Shown here: piece after piece, positions 40,346-47,894 of the stretch
Numbering within the stretch: position 1 is the stretch's first letter
How the letters are laid out: each line of letters opens with the position of its first letter
Assembly (NCBI RefSeq): GCF_050434925.1
Contig: NZ_JBNDJK010000001.1
Span: 1 to 64,000 of the forward strand
Source of the DNA: Inquilinus ginsengisoli_B
Lineage (GTDB): Bacteria; Pseudomonadota; Alphaproteobacteria; DSM-16000; Inquilinaceae
Direction of reading: 5' to 3'
DNA: 64,000 nt
Position numbers and translations under genes: made by a program
Notes under the pieces: generated by a model
Database searches by the model: none
Seen by the model: the letters and a program-made list of their open reading frames with translations, nothing else
Told to the model about the DNA's origin: nothing

Positions 40346-41421
40346 CCGGCCAGGCCGTCGGCGCCGCGGACCGCGCCGACGGTCACACCCCGCCGGGTCT
40401 TGATCTCCGGCGCCAGCCAGCGGCCGGCGATCTCCGGGTCGGCGTCGTCCAGCGCGCCGATCCGCTTCAGGATCGCGGCCATGGCGACATTCGCCGCCCG
40501 CTCGGCCCCGTCCTCGATCTTCAGCGCGACGCCGAGCCCGTATTCCGGCAGGGCGGCGCAGAACACGCCCTCGGCCCCGACCTTGGTCATCACCCGGCCG
40601 CGGCAGGCCTGCATGATCTCGGTGTCGAAGCGGCCGGTGCCGGCCACCAGAAAGGGCTGCGCCGCCCACGCCTTGCGGATCCGCAGCACCGCGTCGCGGC
40701 GCTTTTCCGGCAGGTCGGCCGGATCGGCGATCCGGGCCATGGCGAAGGCCAGGCCTTCCAGCGGGACGGCGATGGTCGGGATCGAGCAGCCGTCGGCCGC
40801 CCAGGCCGCGTCGCCGAGGCCGCAGCCGGTCATCTGCTCGAGCACGCCGAGAATGCGCTGCTGCACTGGGTGGTCGTAGCGGATGTAGCCCTTGGTCTTC
40901 TCGCCGAGATGGACCGCGGCGGTCAGGAAGCCGGTGTGCTTGCCGGAGCAGTTGTTGTGCAGGGTCGAGGGATGCTCGTGGCGGCACACCAGCGCATGGG
41001 CGGAGCCCTCATGAAACGGCAGGTGCGTGCCGCATTCCAGGTCGGATTCGGACAGGCCGATCTTCGCCAGCCAGGCGGCCACCCGCTCGACATGGCCGGG
41101 CTCGCCGCCATGCGAGGCGCAGGCCAGCGCAAGCTCCTCGTCGCCCAGACCGAAGGCGTCGGCGGCGCCGCTCTCGACCAGCGGGATCGCCTGCAGCGAC
41201 TTGATCGCCGAGCGGGCATAGACCGGCCGGCCGATATCGCCCCAATGGCCGTGCACCCCGCCGCTGCGGTCGACGATCAGAGCGCTGCCGCGATGCCGGC
41301 TCTCCACCACCGAGCCGCGGGTGACCTCGACCAGGATCGGCGCGCCGCCGCCGGCAAGATCGGCGGTGCCAGCGGCATGGCTGTGGTCGTGCCCGTGAGT
41401 GTGATCGTGATGGTCGGTCAT
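40342..41421 (-). CDS. L-asparaginase, Rhizobium etli (class 3) type, with His-rich leader
   Basis: This 359-aa enzyme belongs to the asparaginase II family of R. etli ReAV, which hydrolyses asparagine to aspartate and ammonia and is unrelated in fold to E. coli asparaginases. Key residues are S71 and K74 in SAIKSLQ, C158 and K161 in NNCSGKHTG, and C212. All five are offset by 23 from the ReAV numbering I recall (S48, K51, C135, K138, C189; the last three bind zinc). The extra N-terminal segment, MTDHHDHTHGHDHSHAAG, is histidine-rich and may bind metal. Confidence 0.9.
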   Translation of the reverse strand: MTDHHDHTHGHDHSHAAGTADLAGGGAPILVEVTRGSVVESRHRGSALIVDRSGGVHGHWGDIGRPVYARSAIKSLQAIPLVESGAADAFGLGDEELALACASHGGEPGHVERVAAWLAKIGLSESDLECGTHLPFHEGSAHALVCRHEHPSTLHNNCSGKHTGFLTAAVHLGEKTKGYIRYDHPVQQRILGVLEQMTGCGLGDAAWAADGCSIPTIAVPLEGLAFAMARIADPADLPEKRRDAVLRIRKAWAAQPFLVAGTGRFDTEIMQACRGRVMTKVGAEGVFCAALPEYGLGVALKIEDGAERAANVAMAAILKRIGALDDADPEIAGRWLAPEIKTRRGVTVGAVRGADGLAG

Positions 41422-41537
41422 GGTCGTCTCGGCAGGATGAAGCGGGGCCGCCTCCGGCGCGCACCTTGCCCTCCTGCCATTCGCGGGGCAAGTTCGCCGG
41501 GATAGAATATAGGGCCGGACGACACGGACGGGATCGG

Positions 41538-42065
41538 ATGAAAGGCTATTTCGCGATCGGCTGCGAGGGCATCAGCAAGCCGATGAACATCGGCGCCCTG
41601 CTACGCACCGGCCATGCCTTCGGCGCGGCCTTCTGCTTCACCGTGGCTCCGGTGACCGAGACGGTCGATTTCGGCTGGAGCGACACCTCCAGCGCCGCCG
41701 GCACAGTGCCGCTCTACACCTATCCCGACGTCGCCTCCCTGACGCTGCCGCAGGGCTGCGCGCTGGTCGGGATCGAGCTGATGGCCGAGTCCGTCGCCCT
41801 GCCGAGCTTCCGCCATCCGCGCCGGGCGGTCTATGTGCTGGGGTCGGAGCGCGGCGGCCTGTCGCCGGAGATGGTGGCGCGCTGCGACCACATCGTGCAG
41901 ATCCCGACCCGCTTCTCGCTGAACCTGTCCCTGGCGGGTGCGCTGGTGATGTATGACCGGCTGGTCTCGCTCGGCCGCTTCGCGCCGCGGCCGATCATGC
42001 CGGGCGGCCCGACCGAGGAGGTGCCGCCGCACGTTCATGGCGGCCCGATCGTGGGACAGGGCTGA
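41538..42065 (+). CDS. TrmH/SpoU family RNA 2'-O-methyltransferase
   Basis: This 175-aa protein is a single SPOUT domain. It has KPMNIGALLRTGHAFGA at the start, VLGSERGGLSPEM at the knot and QIPTRFSLNLSLAGALVMYD at the end, the three SpoU motifs. RNA target (tRNA or rRNA) cannot be determined from sequence. I chose ATG 41538, behind GGGATCGG. Confidence 0.9.
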   Translation: MKGYFAIGCEGISKPMNIGALLRTGHAFGAAFCFTVAPVTETVDFGWSDTSSAAGTVPLYTYPDVASLTLPQGCALVGIELMAESVALPSFRHPRRAVYVLGSERGGLSPEMVARCDHIVQIPTRFSLNLSLAGALVMYDRLVSLGRFAPRPIMPGGPTEEVPPHVHGGPIVGQG

Positions 42066-42077
42066 GAGAGTCTGCTC

Positions 42078-42515
42078 TCAGCGGCCAGACGCGAGCGCCG
42101 CCGCCAGCGCGCCCGTGTCGTAGTAGAATGGCAGGCCGTCGACCAGCCGCCCGTCGCGGAACCGCAGGACCTCGGCGAATGGTTGGCTGACGGCCTCGCC
42201 GCTGCGCCGCGCCGTCACGTGCAGCGTGCAGGTCATGAAGACGGTGTCGCCGGTGCGAACGGCCTCCAGGCCATCCACGCCGATGTCGCTCCAGACCTCG
42301 CGCATCCGGCGGAACAGGGCACCGACTCCTGCAAGCCCGGTCCAGTCGCCGGCATAGGGCAGCGACGACGGCTCATGCACCACGACATCCGGGTGGAAGG
42401 CCCCCGCGAGAGCCCCGAGATCCTCGGTCTCCGCGTTCAGGAACGCCATCTCCACCGCGAACATCCGCTCCAGGAGCTGCATGGCGGAGTGCTGGTCGCC
42501 GGATTGATGAGTCAT
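42078..42515 (-). CDS. SnoaL/NTF2-like protein
   Basis: This 145-aa protein has the cone-shaped NTF2-like pattern: an N-terminal helix pair, FHPDVVVHEPSSLPYAGDWTG, a long helix LFRRMREVWSDIG, and strands ending EVLRFRDGRLVDGLPFYYD. Related proteins are small ketosteroid-isomerase-like enzymes or ligand carriers. No catalytic role can be assigned. AGGGGAAG precedes the start. Confidence 0.85.
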   Translation of the reverse strand: MTHQSGDQHSAMQLLERMFAVEMAFLNAETEDLGALAGAFHPDVVVHEPSSLPYAGDWTGLAGVGALFRRMREVWSDIGVDGLEAVRTGDTVFMTCTLHVTARRSGEAVSQPFAEVLRFRDGRLVDGLPFYYDTGALAAALASGR

Positions 42516-42612
42516 CCACTTCCCCTATGGCTGGTCCGATCGGCCGCGGAACGGCCTTGATCGTCAGCCTGGGGTTCGGATCGGCAGTCGCCTGCCCGTT
42601 TCTTGCTGCGTG

Positions 42613-42969
42613 CTACGCGCCTGCCGCCAGCAGCGACCGCACGGTCGATGCCAGGGCGTCGGCGGCGTAGGGCTTGCGCAGGGTGGGCAGGTCGGCCGGC
42701 ACCCCGTCCTCGATGCCGTAGCCGGTGGTGAACAGCACCTTCAGCGCCGGCCGCTCGCGCCGCACCTGGACGACCAGCTCGGCGCCCGACATGCCCGGCA
42801 GGCCGACATCGGTGATCAGCAGGTCGAACTCGCTACCGTCGAGCAGGCGCAGCGCTTCCGGCCCGTCCGCCGCCTCCGCCACGTCGAAGCCGCCATCGAT
42901 CAGGGCCTCCACGGCGAGGAGACGCACCAGCACGTCGTCCTCGACCAGCAACACACGTCCGCCACACAT
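42613..42969 (-). CDS. Single-domain response regulator
   Basis: This is a CheY-like receiver domain without an output domain: acidic pair in LLVEDD, phospho-acceptor Asp in LLITDVGLPGMSG, Thr in LFTTGY and Lys in LRKPYAA. It probably works in a phosphorelay with a hybrid or HWE-type kinase elsewhere. A TTG eight codons upstream (42993) is an alternative start; neither has a strong ribosome-binding site. Confidence 0.88.
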   Translation of the reverse strand: MCGGRVLLVEDDVLVRLLAVEALIDGGFDVAEAADGPEALRLLDGSEFDLLITDVGLPGMSGAELVVQVRRERPALKVLFTTGYGIEDGVPADLPTLRKPYAADALASTVRSLLAAGA

Positions 42970-43052
42970 CAGTTGGTTGTTCGCTTCCTGCAATCCCGAC
43001 CCGATTCATGGCGACAAACCGGGCCGGGGGCAACCCTCCTTGACCGGGTTCG

Positions 43053-43550
43053 TCAGTGGATCGTGGCTGCGGCCGGGATGGTGTGGGCAGCGGCCTCCGG
43101 CGGGGGCACCTGGCCGGCCACCGCCGGCAGCACGATGCCGCCATCCTGCAGGGCGTCCGCCACCGCGGCGAAAGGCTGGCCGCACAGCCGGGTGGCGGCC
43201 GGCGTCAGGATGGCGCGGGCCAGGAACGGCACCCACAGCGTCTCGCCCTGCTGGTGCAGCGCCACAACGTCGAGCAGCAGCCGCTCATCCTCCGTCACCT
43301 GGCGGCAGCGCGGGCAGTTCACCTGGATGGTGCGGCCGGCGCCATTGGCGATGAAGCCCATCAGGTCGTCCACCGCCTCGGCCGCCGCCGGCGCGCCCTC
43401 GTTGCGGAAGGCGGTGCGCAGGTTGGCGAGCACGGGAATGCCGTGGCGATGGCCGGCGACCCAGGCGCGCATCGCCCACAGCACCAGCGTCTCGGCCCGG
43501 GTCAGCGGCGGTGCGCCGGCATCGTCGCAGTCATGCGCCTCGTCGCTCAT
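43053..43550 (-). CDS. Unknown protein, downstream member of a tandem paralogous pair
   Basis: This 165-aa soluble protein is clearly related to the gene just upstream: both have a LVLWA[LM]R segment near residues 20-30, a central A..A.RV-like helix and a VTEDER.(I/L)LD(L/V)VA motif, and both are 165 aa. This copy carries NCPRC before VTEDER, a possible metal or redox pair that the other copy lacks. I do not recognise the family. Its start overlaps the upstream stop (ATGA). Confidence 0.7.
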   Translation of the reverse strand: MSDEAHDCDDAGAPPLTRAETLVLWAMRAWVAGHRHGIPVLANLRTAFRNEGAPAAAEAVDDLMGFIANGAGRTIQVNCPRCRQVTEDERLLLDVVALHQQGETLWVPFLARAILTPAATRLCGQPFAAVADALQDGGIVLPAVAGQVPPPEAAAHTIPAAATIH

Positions 43551-44044
43551 GACAGCGCCGCCCGGACCAAGCCGAAGGACGGCAGGTTGGCCGGGATCGG
43601 AAGCGGCCGGGGCGGTGCGGCCGGCCGCTGCAGGATCATCCCCGCCTCCGCCAGCAGATCGCCGAGCTCGGCGCATAGTCCGGCCGCCGCGCGGCAGGCG
43701 GCCGGCGACAGCATGCCGCGCAGCATCAGCGTGCCCGACACGCCCGACTGGCCGATCGCGACCAGGTCCAGGATCCGGCGCTCATCCTCGGTGACGGTGA
43801 AGGCGCAGGGCACGCCGATCTGCACCCGCCGCTCGGCACCGAAGCCGATGATGCGGGTCAGCAGGCCGACCCGCTCGGCCGCCGCCTCGGCGCCGACCTT
43901 GCGAAACGCCAGCAGCACCGGATGGTCGGTCGGCGCCCCGGTCTTCAGCCCGACGACGCTGAGCCGCAGCGCCCACAGCACCAGCTGCTCGGCAAAGGGC
44001 AGGGCGCGGCGGTCGCTCGGCTCGGTGATCTGGTCCTCGTCCAT
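43547..44044 (-). CDS. Unknown protein, upstream member of a tandem paralogous pair
   Basis: This 165-aa protein leads the pair and is behind a good Fur-box match. Its core is AEQLVLWALRLSVVGLKTG then AERVGLLTRIIGFG and FTVTEDERRILDLVAIGQ. It has no membrane segment or signal peptide. The tail is Pro-rich (RPAAPPRPLPIPANLP). The family is unknown to me; iron regulation is inferred only from the upstream sequence. Confidence 0.7.
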   Translation of the reverse strand: MDEDQITEPSDRRALPFAEQLVLWALRLSVVGLKTGAPTDHPVLLAFRKVGAEAAAERVGLLTRIIGFGAERRVQIGVPCAFTVTEDERRILDLVAIGQSGVSGTLMLRGMLSPAACRAAAGLCAELGDLLAEAGMILQRPAAPPRPLPIPANLPSFGLVRAALS

Positions 44045-44077
44045 TCTGGACTCTCCGTGTGAACGGTCGACCTATTT

Positions 44078-44096
44078 GAGAACGATTATCAATCGC
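44078..44096. promoter_or_regulatory. Fur-box-like element
   Basis: On the minus strand, GCGATTGATAATCGTTCTC matches the 19-bp Fur consensus at 14 positions, including the whole TGATAATC core. It lies 34 nt upstream of the first paralogue's start and 28 nt before the sigma-F-type promoter of the divergent DUF1223 gene. Confidence 0.6.
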
Positions 44097-44123
44097 GAAT
44101 CAAGCCCTCTCGTGTTTCCGGTC

Positions 44124-44149
44124 GTAACCAGGTGCCGGACCGAGCCGAA
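44124..44149 (+). promoter_or_regulatory. Sigma-F (ECF) type promoter of the DUF1223 gene
   Basis: GTAACC (44124-44129) and CGAA (44146-44149) are separated by exactly 16 nt, which is the consensus reported for Caulobacter sigma-F promoters. It starts 57 nt upstream of the DUF1223 ATG. The genome's own sigF-nrsF pair lies in the convergent operon immediately downstream of that gene. Confidence 0.7.
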
Positions 44150-44180
44150 CCGGGGGCAGGTTTCGCTTCAGGGACAGGAC

Positions 44181-44861
44181 ATGACCCGACCGCTTCTCAC
44201 CGGCCTGCTCGCGCTGGCTACGCTGTCCGCTCCTGCCGCCGTCGCCGCAGAGAGGCCGGTGGTGGTGGAGCTGTTCACCTCGCAGGGCTGCTCCTCCTGC
44301 CCGCCCGCCGATGCGCTGCTGGCGACGCTGGCCGACCGGCCGGAGGTGCTGCCGCTGGCCTTCCATGTCGACTATTGGAACCGGCTGGGCTGGGTGGACC
44401 CGTTCTCGAGCGCCTGGGCCACGGCGCGGCAGGGCGCCTATGCCGCGCAGATGGGGTCGAGCCAAGTCTACACGCCGCAGGCGGTGGTCGATGGCGGCCG
44501 CGACGTCGTCGGCTCCGACCGCGCGGCGCTGGACTCGGCGATCGCTGATGCCCGATCCGACCCGTCGGTGCCGCTGACGTTGACCGCGTCGGATGCGGCG
44601 CTGCAGGTGGCGGTAGGCCCAGAAGCGCCGGCGGATGCGGTGCTGTGGCTGGTCGGCTTCGACGACCGGCACGACACGCCGGTGCGGCGGGGCGAGAATG
44701 CCGGCCGCACTCTGGTCGACCGCAACGTCGTCCGCAGCCTGACCCGGCTGGACGGCTGGTCGCCTGGCGGCACGATCGCCGCGGCCCGGCCGGAAGGCGA
44801 TCGGACGGCCGTGCTGCTGCAGGCCGCGGACGGCCGGATACTGGGAGCGGCCCGGCTGTAG
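44181..44861 (+). CDS. DUF1223 secreted thioredoxin-like protein
   Basis: This 226-aa protein has a Sec signal peptide (ending AAVAAE) and a thioredoxin-like domain with VVELFTSQGCSSCPPADALL, in which the CSSC pair is the probable redox centre, followed by HVDYWNRLGWVDPFSS and YTPQAVVDG. DUF1223 proteins are periplasmic and of unknown role. The upstream ECF-type promoter and adjacent sigF suggest it is part of an envelope or metal stress response. GGGACAGGAC precedes the ATG. Confidence 0.88.
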   Translation: MTRPLLTGLLALATLSAPAAVAAERPVVVELFTSQGCSSCPPADALLATLADRPEVLPLAFHVDYWNRLGWVDPFSSAWATARQGAYAAQMGSSQVYTPQAVVDGGRDVVGSDRAALDSAIADARSDPSVPLTLTASDAALQVAVGPEAPADAVLWLVGFDDRHDTPVRRGENAGRTLVDRNVVRSLTRLDGWSPGGTIAAARPEGDRTAVLLQAADGRILGAARL

Positions 44862-44874
44862 CCGGGCCCTCTGC

Positions 44875-45561
44875 TCAGCCGGCCTGGTTGGCCGGGCGTG
44901 GCGCGAACAGGCCGAACAGGCGGCGGTTCAGCAGGGTACCCAGACCGACCAGCAGCGCCACGGCGCCGCCATGCCAGATCAGCACCATCAGCGTCGCCTC
45001 GTCGCCATGAAACATCGAGACGCCACAGGCCGACAGCGCCGCCGCGGCCAGCATCCCGCTGGCGATCGTGGGAATCGGGCGCACCGGCCCGGCAAGACGC
45101 AGCATCGCCAGCAGCAGCACCGACAGCGGGATGCTGATCAGCAGGATCGACCGGAAGCAGAAGAAGCTCACGCCGAGAGCGAAACCCTCCGCCCCGTGGC
45201 GCACCCAGTCCGTCAGGCAGCCATAGCCGATCGAGAACAGCCATAACGCGAGGCCGGGAAGCGGCAGCAGCGCCCAGGCGCGCGAGCGGTCCGGCAGGCT
45301 GACATGGAAGGCGGCAACGGCCGAAAGGATGCCGGTCAGCAGCGAGCCCGCCCATTCCAGCTGGTAGTGGGTCTCGCCCATCTCCGCCATGAAATCGGGC
45401 CGTATGCCGAAGGCCGCGACGACGGTTCCGATCACCAGAGCGGCGACGGCCAGCCAGAACAGGGCCCGCAGCATCGGCGGCCGCAGCGGGCGCACCGGCT
45501 GTGCATCGGCAGCGAGCTGCGCGATCAGGTCCTCGGTGCGAGTCTGCCCCGTCTCCGTCAT
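44875..45561 (-). CDS. nrsF: NrsF-family anti-sigma factor (DUF1109)
   Basis: This 228-aa membrane protein has a short cytoplasmic N-terminus (residues 1-30, likely the sigma-binding part) and six predicted helices, matching DUF1109/NrsF. Three cysteines fall in the membrane region (C115, C135, C179); in Caulobacter NrsF two membrane cysteines at similar positions are needed for signal response. It should hold the sigma factor encoded just upstream; the genes overlap by 4 nt (ATGA). Confidence 0.85.
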   Translation of the reverse strand: MTETGQTRTEDLIAQLAADAQPVRPLRPPMLRALFWLAVAALVIGTVVAAFGIRPDFMAEMGETHYQLEWAGSLLTGILSAVAAFHVSLPDRSRAWALLPLPGLALWLFSIGYGCLTDWVRHGAEGFALGVSFFCFRSILLISIPLSVLLLAMLRLAGPVRPIPTIASGMLAAAALSACGVSMFHGDEATLMVLIWHGGAVALLVGLGTLLNRRLFGLFAPRPANQAG

Positions 45562-46136
45562 TTCGGTCCCAACGCCCCCTTCAGCGCCTTCAGCGCGCGA
45601 TGCATCGCGACCTTCAGCGCCGGCACCGACGCGCCGCTGGCCGCCGATGCCTCCTTCAGCGACATGTCCTTCAGCTTCAGAAGCTCCACCGCCTGGCGCT
45701 GGCCCGGCGGCAGTTCCGCGATCGCGCGCCGCAGCGTGATCGAATCGGCTTCCATCCCCATCTCATTCGTTTCGGGGGCGGCAAAGGTTTCCTGGAACGG
45801 TTCGATCGTCGTCTCGCGGCCGGTGGTGCGGATCTGGATGCGCACCCGGTCGACGATCCGCCGCCGGGCGATCGCCACCAGCCAGGGCTGGAACGGCCGG
45901 GTCGGGTCATAGGTCCGGCGGATGCTGTGCAGGGTCAGCAGCACGTCCTGCACCGCGTCCTCGGCATCGGCCGGGCGATGCAGCGACCGGCGGGCCAGCG
46001 CCCGCAGATAGGGCGTGATCTCGATCAGCAGCCGGTGATAGGCGGCCCGGTCGCCCGCCTGCGCCTGGACCATCAGCGCCGACCAGCCGACATCCCGCAC
46101 CACGCCGGACCGGCTGTCCGCATCGGGTGGGCTCAT
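45558..46136 (-). CDS. sigF: ECF sigma factor, SigF type
   Basis: This 192-aa protein has region 2 (about residues 20-85, with DAEDAVQDVLLTLHSIRRTYDP and FQPWLVAIARRRIVDRVR) and region 4 (about 130-185, with LPPGQRQAVELLKLKDMSLKEAS). Its partner NrsF is coupled downstream. Sigma-F of Caulobacter answers to chromate, cadmium or related redox stress. I find no GTAACC-type promoter in front of this operon, so it may not autoregulate through the same motif. Confidence 0.88.
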   Translation of the reverse strand: MSPPDADSRSGVVRDVGWSALMVQAQAGDRAAYHRLLIEITPYLRALARRSLHRPADAEDAVQDVLLTLHSIRRTYDPTRPFQPWLVAIARRRIVDRVRIQIRTTGRETTIEPFQETFAAPETNEMGMEADSITLRRAIAELPPGQRQAVELLKLKDMSLKEASAASGASVPALKVAMHRALKALKGALGPK

Positions 46137-46231
46137 GGCAGCGATCGGCGGGGCAATCCGGACATCGGCGCCGAGACTAGGGCCCCGGCCGATGCCAGGC
46201 GAGCTAATTTTCCGTCATATTTGAGGCTGCG

Positions 46232-47185
46232 CTACCGGCTGCAGACGGCGGCCAGGTCGCGCAGGCGATCCTTCAGTTCGGGCGCCGCATCCGGCCGCAG
46301 CGCCGGCCACAGAGTCTGGGCCTTGAGCCCATCGACCATGCAGCCGCAATAGCCGTGGCACCCCTCGGCGCTCCCGCCCCGCTGCTCGCATTGCACCTGA
46401 CAGTCGATCAGCAGCGGCGCCGGATCCGGCGGCGGCGACAGCATCGCCTGCGGGTCGCGGCCGACCGCCATGCCGACCAGCAGCAGGAGACCGATCAGCG
46501 CCGGCTGATGGATCAGATACACGGCCAGGCTGTGCCGGCCCACCCAGCGCAGCGGCCGGCCCAGGATGCCGCCGTCGACGCTGCCGCCCGGGGCATGGGC
46601 CCGCAGCCACCATCGGCCCGCGGCAATGCCCAGCAGCACCGGCCCGAACCAGGGGAACAGCGGCTCGTAGTCGTTGCTGCGCGGCGGCTGGGTGCCCAGC
46701 CCGGTCCAAAGCAGCCAAGCATGATCGAACAGGGGCGAACGCCACAGGATCGGCAGCGCGATCACGGCCAGGCCGAGGACGAGGTTCACGGCAGGGCGCA
46801 AGCGCAGGAACAGCAGGCCGAGGATGCTGGCGACGGCGATGCAATGCAGGATGCCGAAGAAGATGAATTCGCCGGGGATCACGTACCAGGTCGCGACCGT
46901 GACCGCGATGGCACCGGCCACCACCTTGCCGAGCCGGATGGCCCAGCGCCGCCAGTCGCGCCCCTGCACATGCCACAGCACCAGGCCGACGCCGACCAGG
47001 GCCAGGAAGCTGCCGGCGATCAGGTAGCGCGCCGCGACCCAACCGGCGTCACCCACCAGATCCCAGTCGACGAAGCCGAGGAACCTCAGGTCCCAGGAGA
47101 AGTGGTAGAGCGCCATCGCCAGCAGCGCCAGGCCGCGGAGCAGGTCGACGACCGGCAGGCGGCCGGGACGCGGGGAGGTTGGCAT
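46232..47185 (-). CDS. DUF1624 membrane acetyltransferase-like protein with Cys-rich tail
   Basis: This 317-aa protein belongs to the DUF1624/heparan-alpha-glucosaminide N-acetyltransferase-like group. It starts with LPVVDLLRGLALLAMALYHFSWD and has about eight helices and GRHSLAVYLIHQPALI near the end. After the last helix (about residue 245) a soluble tail of 70 residues contains five cysteines in CQVQC and CHGYCGC, an addition I do not expect in this family. The acetyl donor and acceptor are unknown. Confidence 0.82.
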   Translation of the reverse strand: MPTSPRPGRLPVVDLLRGLALLAMALYHFSWDLRFLGFVDWDLVGDAGWVAARYLIAGSFLALVGVGLVLWHVQGRDWRRWAIRLGKVVAGAIAVTVATWYVIPGEFIFFGILHCIAVASILGLLFLRLRPAVNLVLGLAVIALPILWRSPLFDHAWLLWTGLGTQPPRSNDYEPLFPWFGPVLLGIAAGRWWLRAHAPGGSVDGGILGRPLRWVGRHSLAVYLIHQPALIGLLLLVGMAVGRDPQAMLSPPPDPAPLLIDCQVQCEQRGGSAEGCHGYCGCMVDGLKAQTLWPALRPDAAPELKDRLRDLAAVCSR

Positions 47186-47195
47186 CGGGTTCGGG

Positions 47196-47879
47196 TCAGC
47201 CCGGCCGCACGAACACGCCGTCCATGCCGATCAGCCGGGCGGTGCGGCGGTTGAAGTAGCCGGGGATGAACAGCGCCGGCACGAAGCCCAGTTCGGCCAT
47301 GTGCTGGATAGTGTCGCGATAGGATGGCTCGCCGTCATAGACCGGCACGATCGACAGCTCCATCTGCACCGCGGCGATGCGCGGCAGCACGCCGCGCGCG
47401 CCGTCCAGCACCCGGCGCTCGGTGCCCTGGGTGTCGATCTTCAGCAGCACCCGGTCGTCCGGCCGGGCGTGGCGGGGGAAGATGCGCTCCAAGCGCGCCT
47501 GCGACGCCACCTCGGTGCCGACATAGGCCGACCCGTCGAGCAGGTCCGCCATCTCGGCAGTGAAATCGAGCACCGAGCTCATGTCACTCTCGCCCGAGAC
47601 CTGCAGCGTCACCGGGGAGTCACCGTCGCCCAGCGCGAGCCGCGACTCGACCGCCCAGTCCGGATCGCCGGCGGCCGCCGCGGTCAGCGCGGCATGGGCG
47701 GCCGACAGCGGCTCGATCGAGACGATCCGCCCGGCATAGCCGCCGCGCCGCAGCCGTTGCGCGTATTGGCCGACATTGGCGCCGACGTCGAACACCAGGG
47801 TGATGCCCTGGTGCTCGAGCACCCGGACCAGGTTGCGCGTGTCCTTGGAGACCGGCTCGGGCGGAACGGTGTCGCTCAT
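47196..47879 (-). CDS. FkbM family methyltransferase
   Basis: This 227-aa SAM-dependent enzyme has the FkbM pattern: VFDVGANVGQYAQRLRRGG, IVSIEPLSAAHAAL, and VLLKIDTQGTERRVLDGA followed by the VQMELSIVPVY strand. FkbM enzymes O-methylate sugars or polyketide hydroxyls. Nothing nearby names the substrate. It lies 15 nt after the aminotransferase gene and 10 nt before the DUF1624 gene, so the three are probably cotranscribed. Confidence 0.88.
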   Translation of the reverse strand: MSDTVPPEPVSKDTRNLVRVLEHQGITLVFDVGANVGQYAQRLRRGGYAGRIVSIEPLSAAHAALTAAAAGDPDWAVESRLALGDGDSPVTLQVSGESDMSSVLDFTAEMADLLDGSAYVGTEVASQARLERIFPRHARPDDRVLLKIDTQGTERRVLDGARGVLPRIAAVQMELSIVPVYDGEPSYRDTIQHMAELGFVPALFIPGYFNRRTARLIGMDGVFVRPG

Positions 47880-47894
47880 CGGGCCTGCTCGGGC

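Noticed and set aside
43056..44180. Long upstream extension of the DUF1223 frame
   Set aside because: The in-frame region before 44181 is antisense to the tandem paralogues; the signal peptide and ribosome-binding site place the start at 44181.
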